A DNA stretch of 64,000 nucleotides from Molossus alvarezi (lineage: Eukaryota; Chordata; Mammalia; Chiroptera; Molossidae), in contig CM073886.1 of assembly GCA_037176705.1 (NCBI GenBank), forward strand, positions 90,245,501-90,309,500. The letters are read 5' to 3'. The notes beneath the pieces were generated by a model. The model did not search any database. It was not told where the DNA came from and saw nothing but the letters and a program-made list of their open reading frames with translations. The translations under genes and the position numbers were made by a program. This document shows positions 50,816 to 63,189 of the stretch, one piece after another. Position 1 is the first letter of the stretch. Each line of letters starts with the position of its first letter.

Positions 50816-52472
50816 CTATGGGGGGAAAAAAAATTAGATCTTTATGACTCTAAGGAACATCTTTTCTAATTTTTTACTTATCTCAAAATATAAATTAAAA
50901 TTCTCAAAAATTCACCACTGTAAAATGATACAAACTTGCTAACTTTTTGCTAGCTTCTCAACCAGTCTTTGGATTATTCTTCATCTGTAAACTATTGAGA
51001 GCCCTGCTCTATATCAAATAACAAATACCCCGCTATCTACCATTAAAATTCTATTTATGTAAACTTACTGAAAAATGATCAAGTTTTTCCAAGCAAATAA
51101 ACTTTAATCACCAATTACACTTAAATGTAGTAGTTTTTTTGTTTTATGTGGCAGAAACTGTTAATTGCTTATCAATTCTATTCCTCCTTTCCAGAATTTT
51201 TCTTCTCAGGCTGGTAATGGACCCCACCAACTACCCACTTGAGCTTTCCAAGAAGGCTGAACAGGAGACAAATGGATGACACAGTTAAAATCAATGACAT
51301 ATACTCAGAAGTGTGCTTTGGGGGTGGAATGAGGGTTGGTTCTAGAAAAAAACAACGTGCTTTCCATATCCAGGGCTAGATGTGAATGTGGCGCAACAAT
51401 TACCCTAGAACCATAAGTCAACAAGCATGAGGATTAAAACCCAATGAATAAGGCTGACAGAGTAGAAACATAAAACCAGCTGAGGGGTCTCTAATAGCAC
51501 TGCTGTTAGAATTAGTTGAAACAATGCTAACTACTACCTAATTCTGGATTTCTTAGTTTGTAAGAAAACTAAATCTTCTATTTGCTTAAACCATTGCTAA
51601 ATTTTCTATACCTATAACCATCATATTCCAAAGATAATTTGAAACCCAAAACAATAGCATTAATAAAAAGTATATACAACATAATCTCTTTCTTAAAAAT
51701 TCAGTGCTATGTCTCAAAATATGTCTCAAAATTTTACAGAGTCACCTTAAATATAACAGGCCACTAGTCTCTATGCTAAATAGTTTAAGGCTACTGAGTT
51801 GTTTAATCTTCTCCACAAATTTTACATGTACTGCATGCCACAAACAATACCCTTGTGTGTAGCAAGCAAAGGATGGCCACCAAATTTGTCATTCAACATA
51901 CTCCCACATATATGATAGTATAATTGAATGGAACTGCCAATAAAACGAAATGGAATGAGACTATGGAAAGAGCATGCTGGAGAGAAGAGAGATGAGAGGT
52001 TTGTGTTTAGAAACTTTAGAGTGAAATACCTGACAGATGTCTTAGTAGGATCCTAAATAGGCAGTTGGATATGGGTATTCAGAGATATAGAAAAAAGATC
52101 CAAGCTGAGGCTATAAATTTGGAAGTTATCTGCTTAGAGATGATATTTAAAGCAATAAAATTAGATGAAAACATTAAGGGCATAAGTGTGGACAGAAAAA
52201 AAGGACAAGTTTGATGACTGAGCCGAGATACTATAAAAATAGATTTTTAAAAAGAGAAACAGAAAAGGACACTGAAGAGAAGTCAAAAGAAAACACACAA
52301 AAAAAGGTGATATTTTTAAAGCTAAGTGAAAAAAATATTTCAAGGAGGAAGAACTTATAAGCTATGTTAATGAGAACTTAGAATTACCACTGTATAATAA
52401 TGCAAAGTTATTATCTTGACAAGATCACTTACTGTGGAGTGCTGGAGACAAAACACTGTTTGGAGGGCACTC
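50816..52472. other. ERBIN 5' intron, unassigned
   Basis: No CpG island, no exon signals and no repeat I can name. Confidence 0.45.
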
Positions 52473-52487
52473 AAGAAATAACAATAG

Positions 52488-52741
52488 GCCCTAGCCAGTT
52501 TGGCTCAGCGGTTAGAGCGTCGGCCTGCGGTCCAGAGAGACCCGGGTTCAGTTCCCGCTAAGGGCACGTACCTCGGTTGCAGTTTGTCCCCGGCCCTGGT
52601 TGGTTGTGCAGGTGGCAGCCACTCGATGTGTCCCTTTCACATCGATGTTTCTCTCTCTCTCTCTTCTTCTCTCTCCCTCCCACTCTATCTGAACAAAAAA
52701 TGGAAAAATGTCCTCTTGTGAGGATTAAAAAACAAAAAAGA
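52488..52741 (+). mobile_element. Ves SINE (type A)
   Basis: TSD AAGAAATAACAATAG at 52473 and 52742. Confidence 0.95.
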
Positions 52742-52756
52742 AAGAAATAACAATAG

Positions 52757-55700
52757 CATAACTTGATATAATAAATATAGGTAACTTGGGCCGTTTGGCT
52801 ATGAAGGACATTAGAAACCTACAGCAGTAATGAGGGTAGAATGTGAATAAGAACAACAACAGTGGATTTGTAGGCAGGTGAAAATAATCTAGTTAAAGAA
52901 AGAGAAGAGCCTATTGATAAATTTTTATAAAGAGATTTAGGCAACAATTCACAGACTGACCTAGCAAAATCTCACCAATAAAAAAGCTGCTCATAAGGAG
53001 GAAAAAAACAGAAACCTGGGTGCAATGATAAAACTAGCTGAATAAAATTCATGTAGGGTATTTCTCAAAAGTATAGATTACCACACCTTCTAGAGATTAT
53101 GATTTAAGAGGTTAGATATAAAATTCAAGATTCTTCCCCACTCCCTTCTACCTCCCCCATCCCCAAAACTCAAGATTCTTTATCTAAAACATCATGAGGG
53201 AAAATTGCTCAAGGTAGAAGAAAAATCTTCAGCGTTCTCAATCACTTCAGGAGGAATGACATAATTTGTGGAACAAGAGGGTCTAATTATTTTTACAGAA
53301 AAAAATCTTTCATTTCACAATTAGAAATAAGACAAACGCAAACATCTCACACAGAATTAATTGGTTTACTTAACTCTGAAAGCCTAACCTTAGGTCATTC
53401 TATAATCAGAAGGAGGAATTAGAGGGAGAATGAGTAAGAAAGCAGCCCAATATGGCTCTTAACCAAACTTAGGGAAGGCAAAGGGATACAAAAAGAAGTA
53501 CTGGAGGTCTGTGGGTAAATTTCTAACATATAGTTGGTTCTGTTCAACAATGGGCCAAATAAAACCTGTGCAAGGCAACATCTGTGGCAATTTGTATCAC
53601 AAATATACATTCACAATGCTGTTGCTTAATGTGGTAAAGTAAACCGTGGCATTATTGCAAACCTAGAAATACCTTTCTCATAGAGTCTTGACTGAATTCT
53701 AAATTCTCTCCCATTATACACAATACTGTGGCAGGAGTAACTTCCTTTGTGGATTGCCATATTTCTCTTTATTTCCTCTTATTCATCTCCATGCCAGAAT
53801 AATTCTGTATCTCCACAGTTTCTGTTAATGACTTTTAGTAATTTCTTTTCCTCCTTGAACTCTTTAAGCGTGATCTGGGGACCCTTGATGGAAACATTAA
53901 CAGGATGGTCAAATTAACCAAGAAGAATCCCAGTATTCTAAACTACTCTAAAGAACAACTGATTTTGAATACATGCAGCAATATGCTATACCAAGTAGGT
54001 GTATTTTTCCTCCCATCTTACCATCTTAAAAAGGACCTCTCCAACTACCAATCCATTTCTCTGCTCCCTTTTACAGCACAATTCCAAACCAGCTGCCTAT
54101 AAAGTATACACTGCCTTCAATTAATTATTCCATCAGTTGTTCTTAAACCCATTCAATCATACTTTTATTCCCAACACTTCAATGGAAACAGTTTTTCCTA
54201 GATTATCAATAGCTTACATATTGCCAAATACAACAAATAATTATAAGTTCATTGGTCCCTCATATTTTACACATTTTCTTCACTTAGATCCCAAGACAAC
54301 ATCTCCTAATTTTGTTTCTACAATTACTGGTCACACCTGTTTCTTTCTGTCTGAACTGCAGGCCGACGCTCTAACCGCTGAGCCAAACTGGCCAGGGCTA
54401 CACCTGTTTCTTTTGCTAGTTGCTCCACTTTATACCAACCTCTTAACACATAATGACAGAGAATAGAGATCTTGGCCCTCTTCTCAATCAATATTCATGC
54501 CCTAGGTGATATCCAGTTTCAAGTCCTGAATATTATCAACTCTTTAAATACTAAGTACTCTAATGACACCTGTCTCAGTTTGGGCTCTCCCAAAAGCAAA
54601 GGCTAAGATAAGAACTTGAGTGCAGGTATGCTGTCTAGGAGATGACCTGAGGGAAGAGGAAGAGTATGACAGAGATGGAGGAAAAGTCAATATAAGAAAT
54701 GGTGCATTATCAGAATCATCCCTAAGAACAACGGGGGCTCATTTTAGTTAAACCTCCAAAAGATCTCTCAAAATTGTCTGTCTATAGGATGGATGAGAGG
54801 CGAGCTGTTATACATCTGCTTCTGTCTCCCACTGTTAGGAAATGTCTCTATGGATATTAACTTCGCTTCACTGCTGGCCCATGCTTGTTTCCTGGTGTAG
54901 CTAGCTCCCATAGCAGAGAAATCACTGGGGCTCATTTTCACTAGGAAGATCAGCCTGAAGTGACTCTGAGCTCTCCAGGTACTGCTACTGCACCTAGGGT
55001 TAAAATCAGAGGTGAGCCAGGAGGATGTGATGCTAGACACCAAAATGTCTCCACTTAGTGGAGGGATTTAAAGGAAAAAGCAGGAAGTAATGATTTAGAA
55101 AAGAGAAAGAGTAAAAATGATGAATGAATCCAAGAGCTGGTTCTGTTTTTGGTGGGAATAACCAAATATAAACATTAAGAATAAACAATTTCCCAGAAAA
55201 TCTAAGATACAAAACCAACCAGTAGAAAACAGAATAGGAATTTAATAGCATAAATTTAAAGTATTTTATAGACCTTTATCTATCATATGCTGCAAAACAA
55301 AAAGATTTTTTAAAATTACTAAAATATATAGTAATATATTTAAAATTTTTATGACTTTCTGTAAAACTATAAATTATAAAACTGTCTCAAGAAATAGAAA
55401 ACCATGGATGAAATTTAAAGGTCTGTCAATAAATTACTTCTCTAAAAGATACTAAGCACTTGCAAACTTTCAAGGAATGGAACAAGTTTATTTATTTGTT
55501 TGTTTGTTTGTTTTTAATCTTCAAGGAAAGGAATTTAATCACAAGGTTTAGGACTCATTATGTTCTCAATTCATGATTCAAATTCAACATAATTCTGATC
55601 CTAACTCCTATCAAACTTAAATATCCATATACCATTTACACAGAAGAAACTCAAACGCAGTAATACTACACATGACTAGGGAGAATAAATTCTAGGAATG

Positions 55701-55871
55701 CACAAATGAATAAACAAGAGACAAATCTAGTAATAGTACATCACAGACAGATGAAGGGGTGGGGATAATGGAATCCTCTGGATACTGCCAAAAGGGAATC
55801 TAACACTAGTGAAAAAAATCTTAGTAAACTAGAAACAGCATATTTCCTCAGTAAAAAAAAAAATCAGTCAT
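52757..55871. other. ERBIN 5' intron, mostly unassigned
   Basis: 54570-55040 is less AT-rich (TCAGTTTGGGCTCTCCCAAA, ACTTGAGTGCAGGTATG) and may be an old LTR or LINE piece. A (GTTT)n run is at 55495-55515. Only the 53-base SINE head at 54347 is certain. Confidence 0.4.
54347..54399 (-). mobile_element. 53-base tailless Ves SINE head
   Basis: Only the first ~45 bases of the SINE are present (GCCGACGCTCTAACCGCTGA inverted). TSD ACACCTGTTTCTTT is at 54333-54346 and 54400-54413, and there is no poly-A/T tail. Confidence 0.8.
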
Positions 55872-56128
55872 TAGCCCAGCCAGTGTGGCTCTGTTGGCTG
55901 AGGGTTGGTCCATGCACCAGGAGGTCGAGGTTCGATTTCTGGTCAGAGCACATGCCCAACTTGCAGGCTTGATCCTCAGCAGGGGGTGTGTGCAAGAGGC
56001 AGCCGATCCATGATTCTCTCTCATTGATGTGTGTGTGTTTGTGTGTGTGTGTGTCTCTCTCTCTCTCTCTCTCTCTCCCTCCCTGCCCCCCTCTCCCCCT
56101 TCCTTTTTTAAAAAAAAAAAAAAAAATC
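55872..56128 (+). mobile_element. Ves SINE (type B variant) with (GT)n(CT)n
   Basis: Head GTGTGGCTCTGTTGGCTGAG. The pyrimidine region has expanded into (GT)n and (CT)n at 56025-56080. Confidence 0.88.
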
Positions 56129-56149
56129 GACCATTACCATCATGTTCAA

Positions 56150-57165
56150 GAAAATAGATGAAATACTAGAGACATTCAAATTAAAATTAAAAAGAATATT
56201 AGCCATATCTAGCAAGTGAAAAAAAGTTCACAGAATGAGAGAAAATATTTTAAAATCATATATCTAATAAGAGACCTGTATCTAGAATATATAAAGAAAT
56301 TTTACAACTCAATAATAAAAAGACAAATAACAAAACTAATGGGCAAAAGATGTGAACAGGCAATGTTTCAAAGATATATTAATGGCTAATAAGCACATGA
56401 AAAGATGCTCAAAATCATTAGTCATTAGGGAAATATGAATCAAAATCACAATGACATAAAAGTTTACACCAACTAGCAATGGCTATAATGAAAAAGACAG
56501 GCAATAACAAGTGTCAGGGATGGTATAGAGAAATTGGAACCCTCATACATTACAGAGAAATGTAAATTGGTACAGTCACTTTTGGAAAATAGTTTTGCAG
56601 TTCCCCCAAAAAGTTAAATATAATTACCACACGACCCATTAATTCCACTTCCAGGTATATAACCAAGAGGATTGAAAACACATGCTTTCAGAAAAACTTG
56701 CAACTACTATTCACAGTAGAATTAGCCATGGAGTCCAAAAAGTATAAACAATCTAATATTCATCAACTAAGGATTAGGTAAATAATAGGTTGTATATCTA
56801 TACAATGAAACATTATTCAGCTGCAAAAAGAGATCAACTACAGAGATATGACATGGATGAACTTTGGAAACATTATGCTGTGGTAAAAGGCCAAATATCA
56901 TGATTCCACTTCTATGAAATGTTCCAAATAGGCAAATTAATAGAAATAGAAAGTAGATTAGGGGTTTCCAGGGTCTAGGGGCAGAGGGAAACAGGAGTGG
57001 CTGATAATGGGTATGGGTTTTTGGAGGGTGATAAAATGTTCTTGGAATTAGATAGTGATAATGGTCTCAAAACCTTGTAAATGTACTAAAAATTACTAAA
57101 CTGTACACTTTAAACAGGTGAATTCTATTGTATATGTATTATAGCTCAATTGAAAAATAGCTTTA
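56150..57165 (+). repeat. old L1 (ORF2 C-terminus and 3' end)
   Basis: Contains AAGACAAATAACAAAACTAA, CAAGTGTCAGGGATGGTATA, AATTCCACTTCCAGGTATAT and ends TATTATAGCTCAATTG. Frames are destroyed; older than the other L1s here. Confidence 0.8.
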
Positions 57166-57865
57166 AAAAAAAGAAACATACCAGGACACCAGGTAATGCC
57201 ATTATTATGTTTTTTATTCAGTGTGTATACTACCCTAGAAACTGAGCCAAACCTGCTGAAAAGCATGACCTGATTCAAGAATCCTGGACACTCTGCCACA
57301 GTGCTTCAAATTCCACCATTATTTATTAATTTTGGACCCTCTCCAAACACCTCTATTAAAATGCAAATTCACCTGGTGAAGGCAAGGCTCTAATTTCTTA
57401 ACATGAATTTCTTTATAAGTATATTTTTTCCTAAGTTTAACAGAAGAGAAGCTACAGAGTAGGAACCATGAACAGAAAACAAGTAGGAATCAGCAAAACA
57501 AAACAGGACAAAAAAAGCCATGAGAGAACAGTTTGAAATCATCATTTTTCTAAAAGGTAATGTGTCTACTTTGGGGTTATCTTAGCCTGGGTATGAACAT
57601 AAACATTACAAATCTTCCAAAGAAAACTGAATCACTCTCAACACTTGGTTACAGAAAGAGTTTAAAAGCTTAATTATTTACATTTATAAGTAAAGGTTAA
57701 AAATACCACCTCATGATGAAAGCCTTATCTATTAAAAGATTCACTTTTAGTAGTAATTCAAATTAATATTTTAGGTATAATAACATAATTCTATTAAGCC
57801 ATCCTAAACCTCCCTTAGGGCTGAAGACCAATTTACTTTTTTAAGTTAAATAGCATCATATATGG

Positions 57866-58101
57866 CGCTGGCCAGTTTGGCTCAGCAGTTAAAGCATCCG
57901 CCCGCGGGCCAGAGAGTCCCGAGTTCGGTTTCCACTAGGGGCGTGTACCTCAGCTGCAGTCTGTCCCGGGTCCCAGCTGGGGTCATGTGAGTGGCGACCG
58001 GTCGATGTGTCTATCTCACATTGATGCTTCTTTGTCTGTCTTCCCCCCTCTCTCCCTCCCACTCTATCTGACGATAAACGCAAAAAAAAAAAAAAAAAAA
58101 A
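57866..58101 (+). mobile_element. Ves SINE (type A)
   Basis: Full copy with a 21-base A run and head GGTCCAGTTTGG-like (GGCCAGTTTGGCTCAGCAG). Confidence 0.92.
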
Positions 58102-58333
58102 TTAGCATATGTGTAGAGACGACTAGAAGAAAAAACATTTCAATTTTCTTCTAATCAAACATTGTTTTTCTCATATTTCTTAACTACATCATTTAGTCTC
58201 CTATTTATTGACTGCCTCACTACTAAGGGTGCTGTGGAAACGAAGTGTTACAGTGTGGTTCTCTGACCTCAAAGGGCTTATAAAATAGAACAGGGGATAC
58301 AAGACAAATTCATTTTAAAACACCAGACTAGCT

Positions 58334-58590
58334 TTGACCGGTTTGGCTCAGCGGTTAGAGCATCGGTCTGCGGACCAAAGGGTCTTGGGTTTGAGTTCTG
58401 GTCAAGGGCACGTACCTGGGTTGCAGATTCCACCCCTGGCCCTGGTTGGGGTCACGCAGGAATCAACCAATCAATGTGTCTCTCTCACATCAATGTTTCT
58501 TTCTCTCCCCCACCACCCCCCCTTTCCACTCTACCTAAAAATGGAAAAATATCCTCAGGTGAGGATAAATAAAAAATAAATAAATTTTAA
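58334..58590 (+). mobile_element. Ves SINE (type A)
   Basis: Full copy from TTGACCGGTTTGGCTCAGCG to an AT-rich tail; TSD not clear. Confidence 0.92.
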
Positions 58591-58715
58591 AAAGGACATT
58601 CATTGATTGCTACTCTGTGCTAGTTACTCTGCTAAAGACATGAATAATCTCATCTATTACTCAGACTAATCCTGTAAAGTAGGTTCTAGTTTTGTGCCCA
58701 TTCCACAGATGAGAA
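58591..58715 (+). repeat. MIR SINE fragment
   Basis: TACTCTGTGCTAGTTACTCT through TCTCATCTATTACTC to CCATTCCACAGATGAGAAAA follows the MIR core and 3' text. Confidence 0.65.
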
Positions 58716-59671
58716 AAATATATTACTTAATTGGCTTATACAGATCCACCACCCCAACCCCCCATCCCCAGCAGAAAGTTCACTTTATGCCACTTTGCTT
58801 TTACACTTTTAAGAACGACCTATATTTGTTAACCAAAATAAATCCGAAGAGGGTTTTTTGCTTTCATGAAAAAATATTCAGCATTAGTTTTGCAATGAGC
58901 CATTATGGAGGTAGCACATATCCAAGCAGCATGAGTGGCACTGCCAAGCTCCTTCCCCAGGAAATACTCAGCATCTCAGTATCAAGCTTTATCTTGATTT
59001 AGTCTGTGCACCTGTTAGCAAGATGTGTCCTAAGGTATCAAAAAAGCCTAAAAGAGCTTGAAAGTGTATTAGGCATAGTGTAAAACTGGACATAACTAGG
59101 CAGTTCAATCATGGTAAGTGAAATAAAGGTCTTTATGTATTATTTGGTATGATCTGGTAAGTTATTTTGGGGGTCAGGGAATGCTTAAAAATTACCCCAT
59201 ATAAACCAGTAGTAACTGAAGAAGCAGTTTAGGCTTATGAAAGGTTTCATAGGAATGCTCTGCTTTCAGGGGACTGTGGGGGAACCTGTTTTAGGAAGGA
59301 GGCCCAGTAGAGTTCCCAAGCTCAGCCCTATTGGCTTGAGGGTATTGTATCTTAGCTACAGCAAAAGCTATTTGTAGAAATACCCACCTATACTTAAATC
59401 CTCTTGGGCTTATCTAATTCATAATGAGTGGAATTAGCCTTGTTTTTTCAAGCTTTCCTTCTGAAAGTACTATTATTAAGTAACAAATTTCTTTAAAATT
59501 CTCTGTAGAAAAAGGAAGTGAGAAATATTGTTAGAGCAGCTAAGATTGCTCTGTGCTCTGTGCCAAGTTCATTGACATACATTGAACTCTGACATCCCTC
59601 TAAGTTAGATAGTTTATGTACACTTAAATATGAACAAAGGTCAAATAAGGACAAATAAGAGGTAAGTCTTT

Positions 59672-59880
59672 GTCCTTGACAATATGGCTCATCGGATGGG
59701 GGTTGTCCCAGGTACCAAGGGGGAGCCAGTTCAATTCCCAGTCAAGGCACATGCACAGGTTGCAGTCTTGATCCTTGGTGGGGGTGTGTGCAGGAGGCAG
59801 CCAATCAGTGTGTTGCTTTCACATCAATGTTTCTCTCTTCTTCTCCCTTTCTCTAAAAATCAATAATCTTAAAAAAAAAA
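59672..59880 (+). mobile_element. Ves SINE (type B, diverged), carrying a HAL1 in its tail
   Basis: Upstream TSD AGAGGTAAGTCTTT (59658). The matching AGAGGCAAGTCTTT lies at 62545, beyond the HAL1. Confidence 0.85.
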
Positions 59881-59886
59881 AAAAAA

Positions 59887-62519
59887 TCTGATCTTTATTG
59901 TTGCATGTATTACAAATGTTCCTCCATTTTCTCCTACTGACCCCCTCCTCCCAGCTCCCACCCGCCTCCTGCCTTTCCCCACACTGTCGTCTGTGTCTAT
60001 TGGTTGTGCATATATACATATAAATTCTTAGGATTATTTCTTCCCATCCCCTCTTTCCCTCTGAGGTTTGTCAGTCTAACAACCAATTTGTATTTCTTAA
60101 TCCCTTCACCTTTTTCATCCATTCCCCCAACCCCCCTCCCATCTGGCAACCAACAAAATATGAGTCTGTTTCTGTTCTGCTTGTTCATTTGTTTGTAGAT
60201 TCAATTGTTGATAGATACGTGTTTATTGCCATTTTATTGTTCATATTTTTTATCTTTTTTTACTTCAAGAAGACCCTTCATCATTTCATATAATAACAGT
60301 TTGGTGGTGATGAACTCCTTTACCTTTTTCTTGTCTGGGAAACACTTTATATGTCCATCGATTCTAAATGATAGCTTTACTGGATAGAGTAATCTTGGTT
60401 GTAGGTTCTTGCTTTTCATCACTTTAAATATTTCTTGCCATTCCCTTCTGGCCTGCAAAGTTTCTTTTGAGGAATCAGCTGACAGTCTTACGGGAGCTCT
60501 CTTGTAGGTAACTAACTGCTTTTCTCTTGCTGCTTTTCAGATTCTATCTTTGTCTTTAACCTTTGGCATTTTGGTTATGATGTATCTTGGTGTGGGTCTT
60601 GAGACTCTCTGTAATTTCCTGGACTTGTATGTCTGTTTCCTTCACCAGGTTAGGAAAGTTTTCTGTCATTATTGTTTCAAATAGGTTTTCAATTTCTTTT
60701 TCTCTCTCTTCTCCTTCTGGCCACCCCCATGATGCAAATGTTGGTACGCTTGAAGTTGTCCCAGAGGCTCCTTATACTATCTTCATTTTTTTGGCTTCTT
60801 TTTTCTTTCTGCTGGTCTGATTGGGTGTTTTTTGCTTCCTTAGATTCCAACTCAATGGTTTGCTTCTTGGCTTTACCTAATCTACTATTGAATCTTTGTA
60901 AATTATTTGTTATTTCAGTTAGTGCCTCCTTCATGTTTGACTGGTCCTTTTTAATGCTTTTGAGGCCCTAAGTTCACTGAGCATCCTAATAAGCAATGTT
61001 TTGACCTCTGCATCTGTTAGATTGCTTATCTCCATTTCATTTAGTTCTTTTCTTGGACTTTTGTTCTTTCATTTGGGATATATTTCTTTGGCTCCTCATT
61101 TTGGCTGCCTCCCTGTTTGTTTCTAGTTTCTGTATCTCCTCGGCTTCCTACGGTGGCCTATTGTAGTAGATGTCCTGTAGGGTCCAGTGGCACAGCCTCC
61201 CTGGTCACCCAGCTAGGACCTCAAGCTGCACTCCTCATGTGAACTTTACACCCTTCTGTTGTAATTGAGTCTTGAATGCTACTGGCATGTCAGTGGGAGG
61301 GTTTTACTCAGGATGATCAGCTGCAAGGACTGGCTGTGCCCATGATCCACCAACCTCTGACTAGCTTGAATGATCAGCTGTGCAGGGGCCCACCACACAG
61401 AGCAAGATTTACTTCAGCAAGGCTTTGGTACCCACTGAGTCCATTCCTTGAGTGTGTCACTTGTGGAGGTGGTTGGGTAGTGGTGCTTCACCATGGTCTG
61501 ACACTGTCCACTGGATATGCTGGCTCTGGGGCAAGGTCAGCCACTGCCTGTGTTCTACCCAGGGCCACCAGGCATAAGCTACAAAGTGATCTGCAGATTG
61601 CTGCTGCTTCTTGTGCTGGGCTTGGAGGTACCAGGCAAAGTCAAGTTGTTAACCAAGGCTGGCTGCTCCTAGTGTCAGGCCTGGGCCACTTAGTGAGTGG
61701 TATGGGGCTCACTGAGGCCAGATGCCGTTTTTTTAGAGCATTTAGGAAAATCTGAAACAGGAGCATAAACAGGCCATTCCTATGGTAAAGCCACTGGGAA
61801 CAGCTTGGGTGGATCCGAAAGTTGGGTGGGGCAGGCCTCAGGGAATCACCAGGGCAGGACTAACAGTGTGAGCCAGGTTGCTGGAGTCCCAGATATGGTA
61901 CCCATTTGCCGGCCTTGTGGGGGAAGGGCTCACCAAAGGAACAAAGGCCTCCGCCAGGAAGTCTGTCCAAGAGAAAGATGCCTCTCCAGCCCTCGCCCCA
62001 ATGCCAAAAACCCTCAGTTCTTCCCTGTATGTTTCTGCTGCCTTTCCAACTGCCTCCCCGATGCTGGAGCTCAGGGGGAGCAAGTCCAAGTAAGTCTCCT
62101 TTAAGAGGAGCTGCCTGGGGCTCCAGAAGCCACAGCCTCCCTTAGCCTCAGTTCCCGCTGGTTTTATAGCCAAAAGTGATGGGGACTTCTCTCCTGGCAC
62201 TGGAGCCCTGAGCTGGGTGCCTGGTGTGGGATGAGGACCCCTCAGTCCTCAGGGAGGACCTTCACAGCCGAGGTATCCTCCTGATTTTTATCCGCCTCAG
62301 CCCCTGATTTTTTTTGTGGGTGTGGGACCAGCCCATCCGCCTCAGCCCCTCCTACCAGTCTTGATGTGGCTTCTTATTTAATTTTGTTGCAGGACTTCCG
62401 TTCACCTCAATTTCAGGCAGTTTTGAATGATGTTTGTTCTGTAGTTTAATTGTAATTTTGATGTGGCTGCGGGAGGAGGCAATACCGCGTTTACCTATAC
62501 CACCATCTTAACTGCAACT
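59887..62519 (-). mobile_element. full-length HAL1 (half-L1), decayed
   Basis: Read on the minus strand from 62519: AAGATGGTGGTATAGG and a GC-rich 5'UTR sharing GGAACTGAGGCT with the copy at 14903. ORF1 (61090 to 60240, frameshifted) and the common 3'UTR with AATAAAGATC follow. ORF2 is absent. The ORF1 pieces include 60934-60689 and 60458-60234. No poly-A of its own is visible at 59887. It disrupts the tail of the SINE at 59672. Confidence 0.88.
60230..61090 (-). pseudogene. HAL1 ORF1, frameshifted
   Basis: Coiled-coil piece (KEALTEITNNLQRFNSRLGK) and RRM piece at 60934-60689; C-terminal piece ([19 protein letters not shown]) at 60458-60234. The pieces lie in different frames, so the protein is broken. 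Confidence 0.85.
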
Positions 62520-62652
62520 CTAAATAATCTTTTTTTTAAAAAAGAGAGGCAAGTCTTTAAGACTCCAAGAATAATAGTGTTCCATAACATCATGCTTCTC
62601 AATGAGTGTAAGGATACTTTAGGTTAAAAAATATCAAGGACTAACATGATAT

Positions 62653-62882
62653 ATTTTTTAAATATTTTTTTTCCTTTATTGATTTTAGAAAGAGAGGAAG
62701 GGAGAGGGAGAGGGAGAGAGAGACAGAAACATCAATAAGAGAGAACATCGACTGGCCGCCTCCTGCATGCCCCCCACTGGCGATCAGGTCCGCAACCTGG
62801 GCATGTGCCCTGACCAGGAATCAAACCAGTGACCTCTTGGTGCATGGGTTGACGCTCAACCACTGAATCACCTCGGCTGGGT
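62653..62882 (-). mobile_element. Ves SINE (type B)
   Basis: The TSD is imperfect: GGACTAACATGATAT (62638) and GGACCAACATGTTAT (62883). Confidence 0.93.
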
Positions 62883-62929
62883 GGACCAACATGTTATTAA
62901 TTACACTTCCATTATTCCTGTTGAGAAAA

Positions 62930-62956
62930 CACACACACACACACACATACACACAA
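62930..62956. repeat. CA microsatellite
   Basis: About twelve CA units with one TA interruption. Confidence 0.9.
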
Positions 62957-63189
62957 ATATTTGGGAGTCTTTTGTAATAAAACCCCATGGCCTATCGGTG
63001 GGAATTATTCTATAATTTCAATATAGATATTCTGTCTATACCAAAATGGATAATAGAAATAGGTGACTGCAGACACCTACAGAATAACTTCCCAATTCAC
63101 AAAGTCCCTTTCTTTCTCTGAGAAAAAGTGACCATTAATTCATAAAATATTTTCGTATAACTTAAAAAATACAGCCCTCAAAGCAATAC

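Larger units (their letters stand above)
57166..59657. other. ERBIN 5' intron, low-repeat stretch
   Basis: Outside the SINEs at 57866 and 58334 and the MIR, the sequence is unassigned. 59555-59625 may be a second MIR scrap. Confidence 0.4.

Noticed and set aside
57866..59000. CpG-island promoter for ERBIN near the right end
   Set aside because: CpGs here belong to SINE heads; there is no broad GC-rich block outside transposons.
61276..61755. 159-codon open frame on the plus strand
   Set aside because: It lies in the decayed HAL1 5'UTR, antisense to that element, and has no family resemblance.
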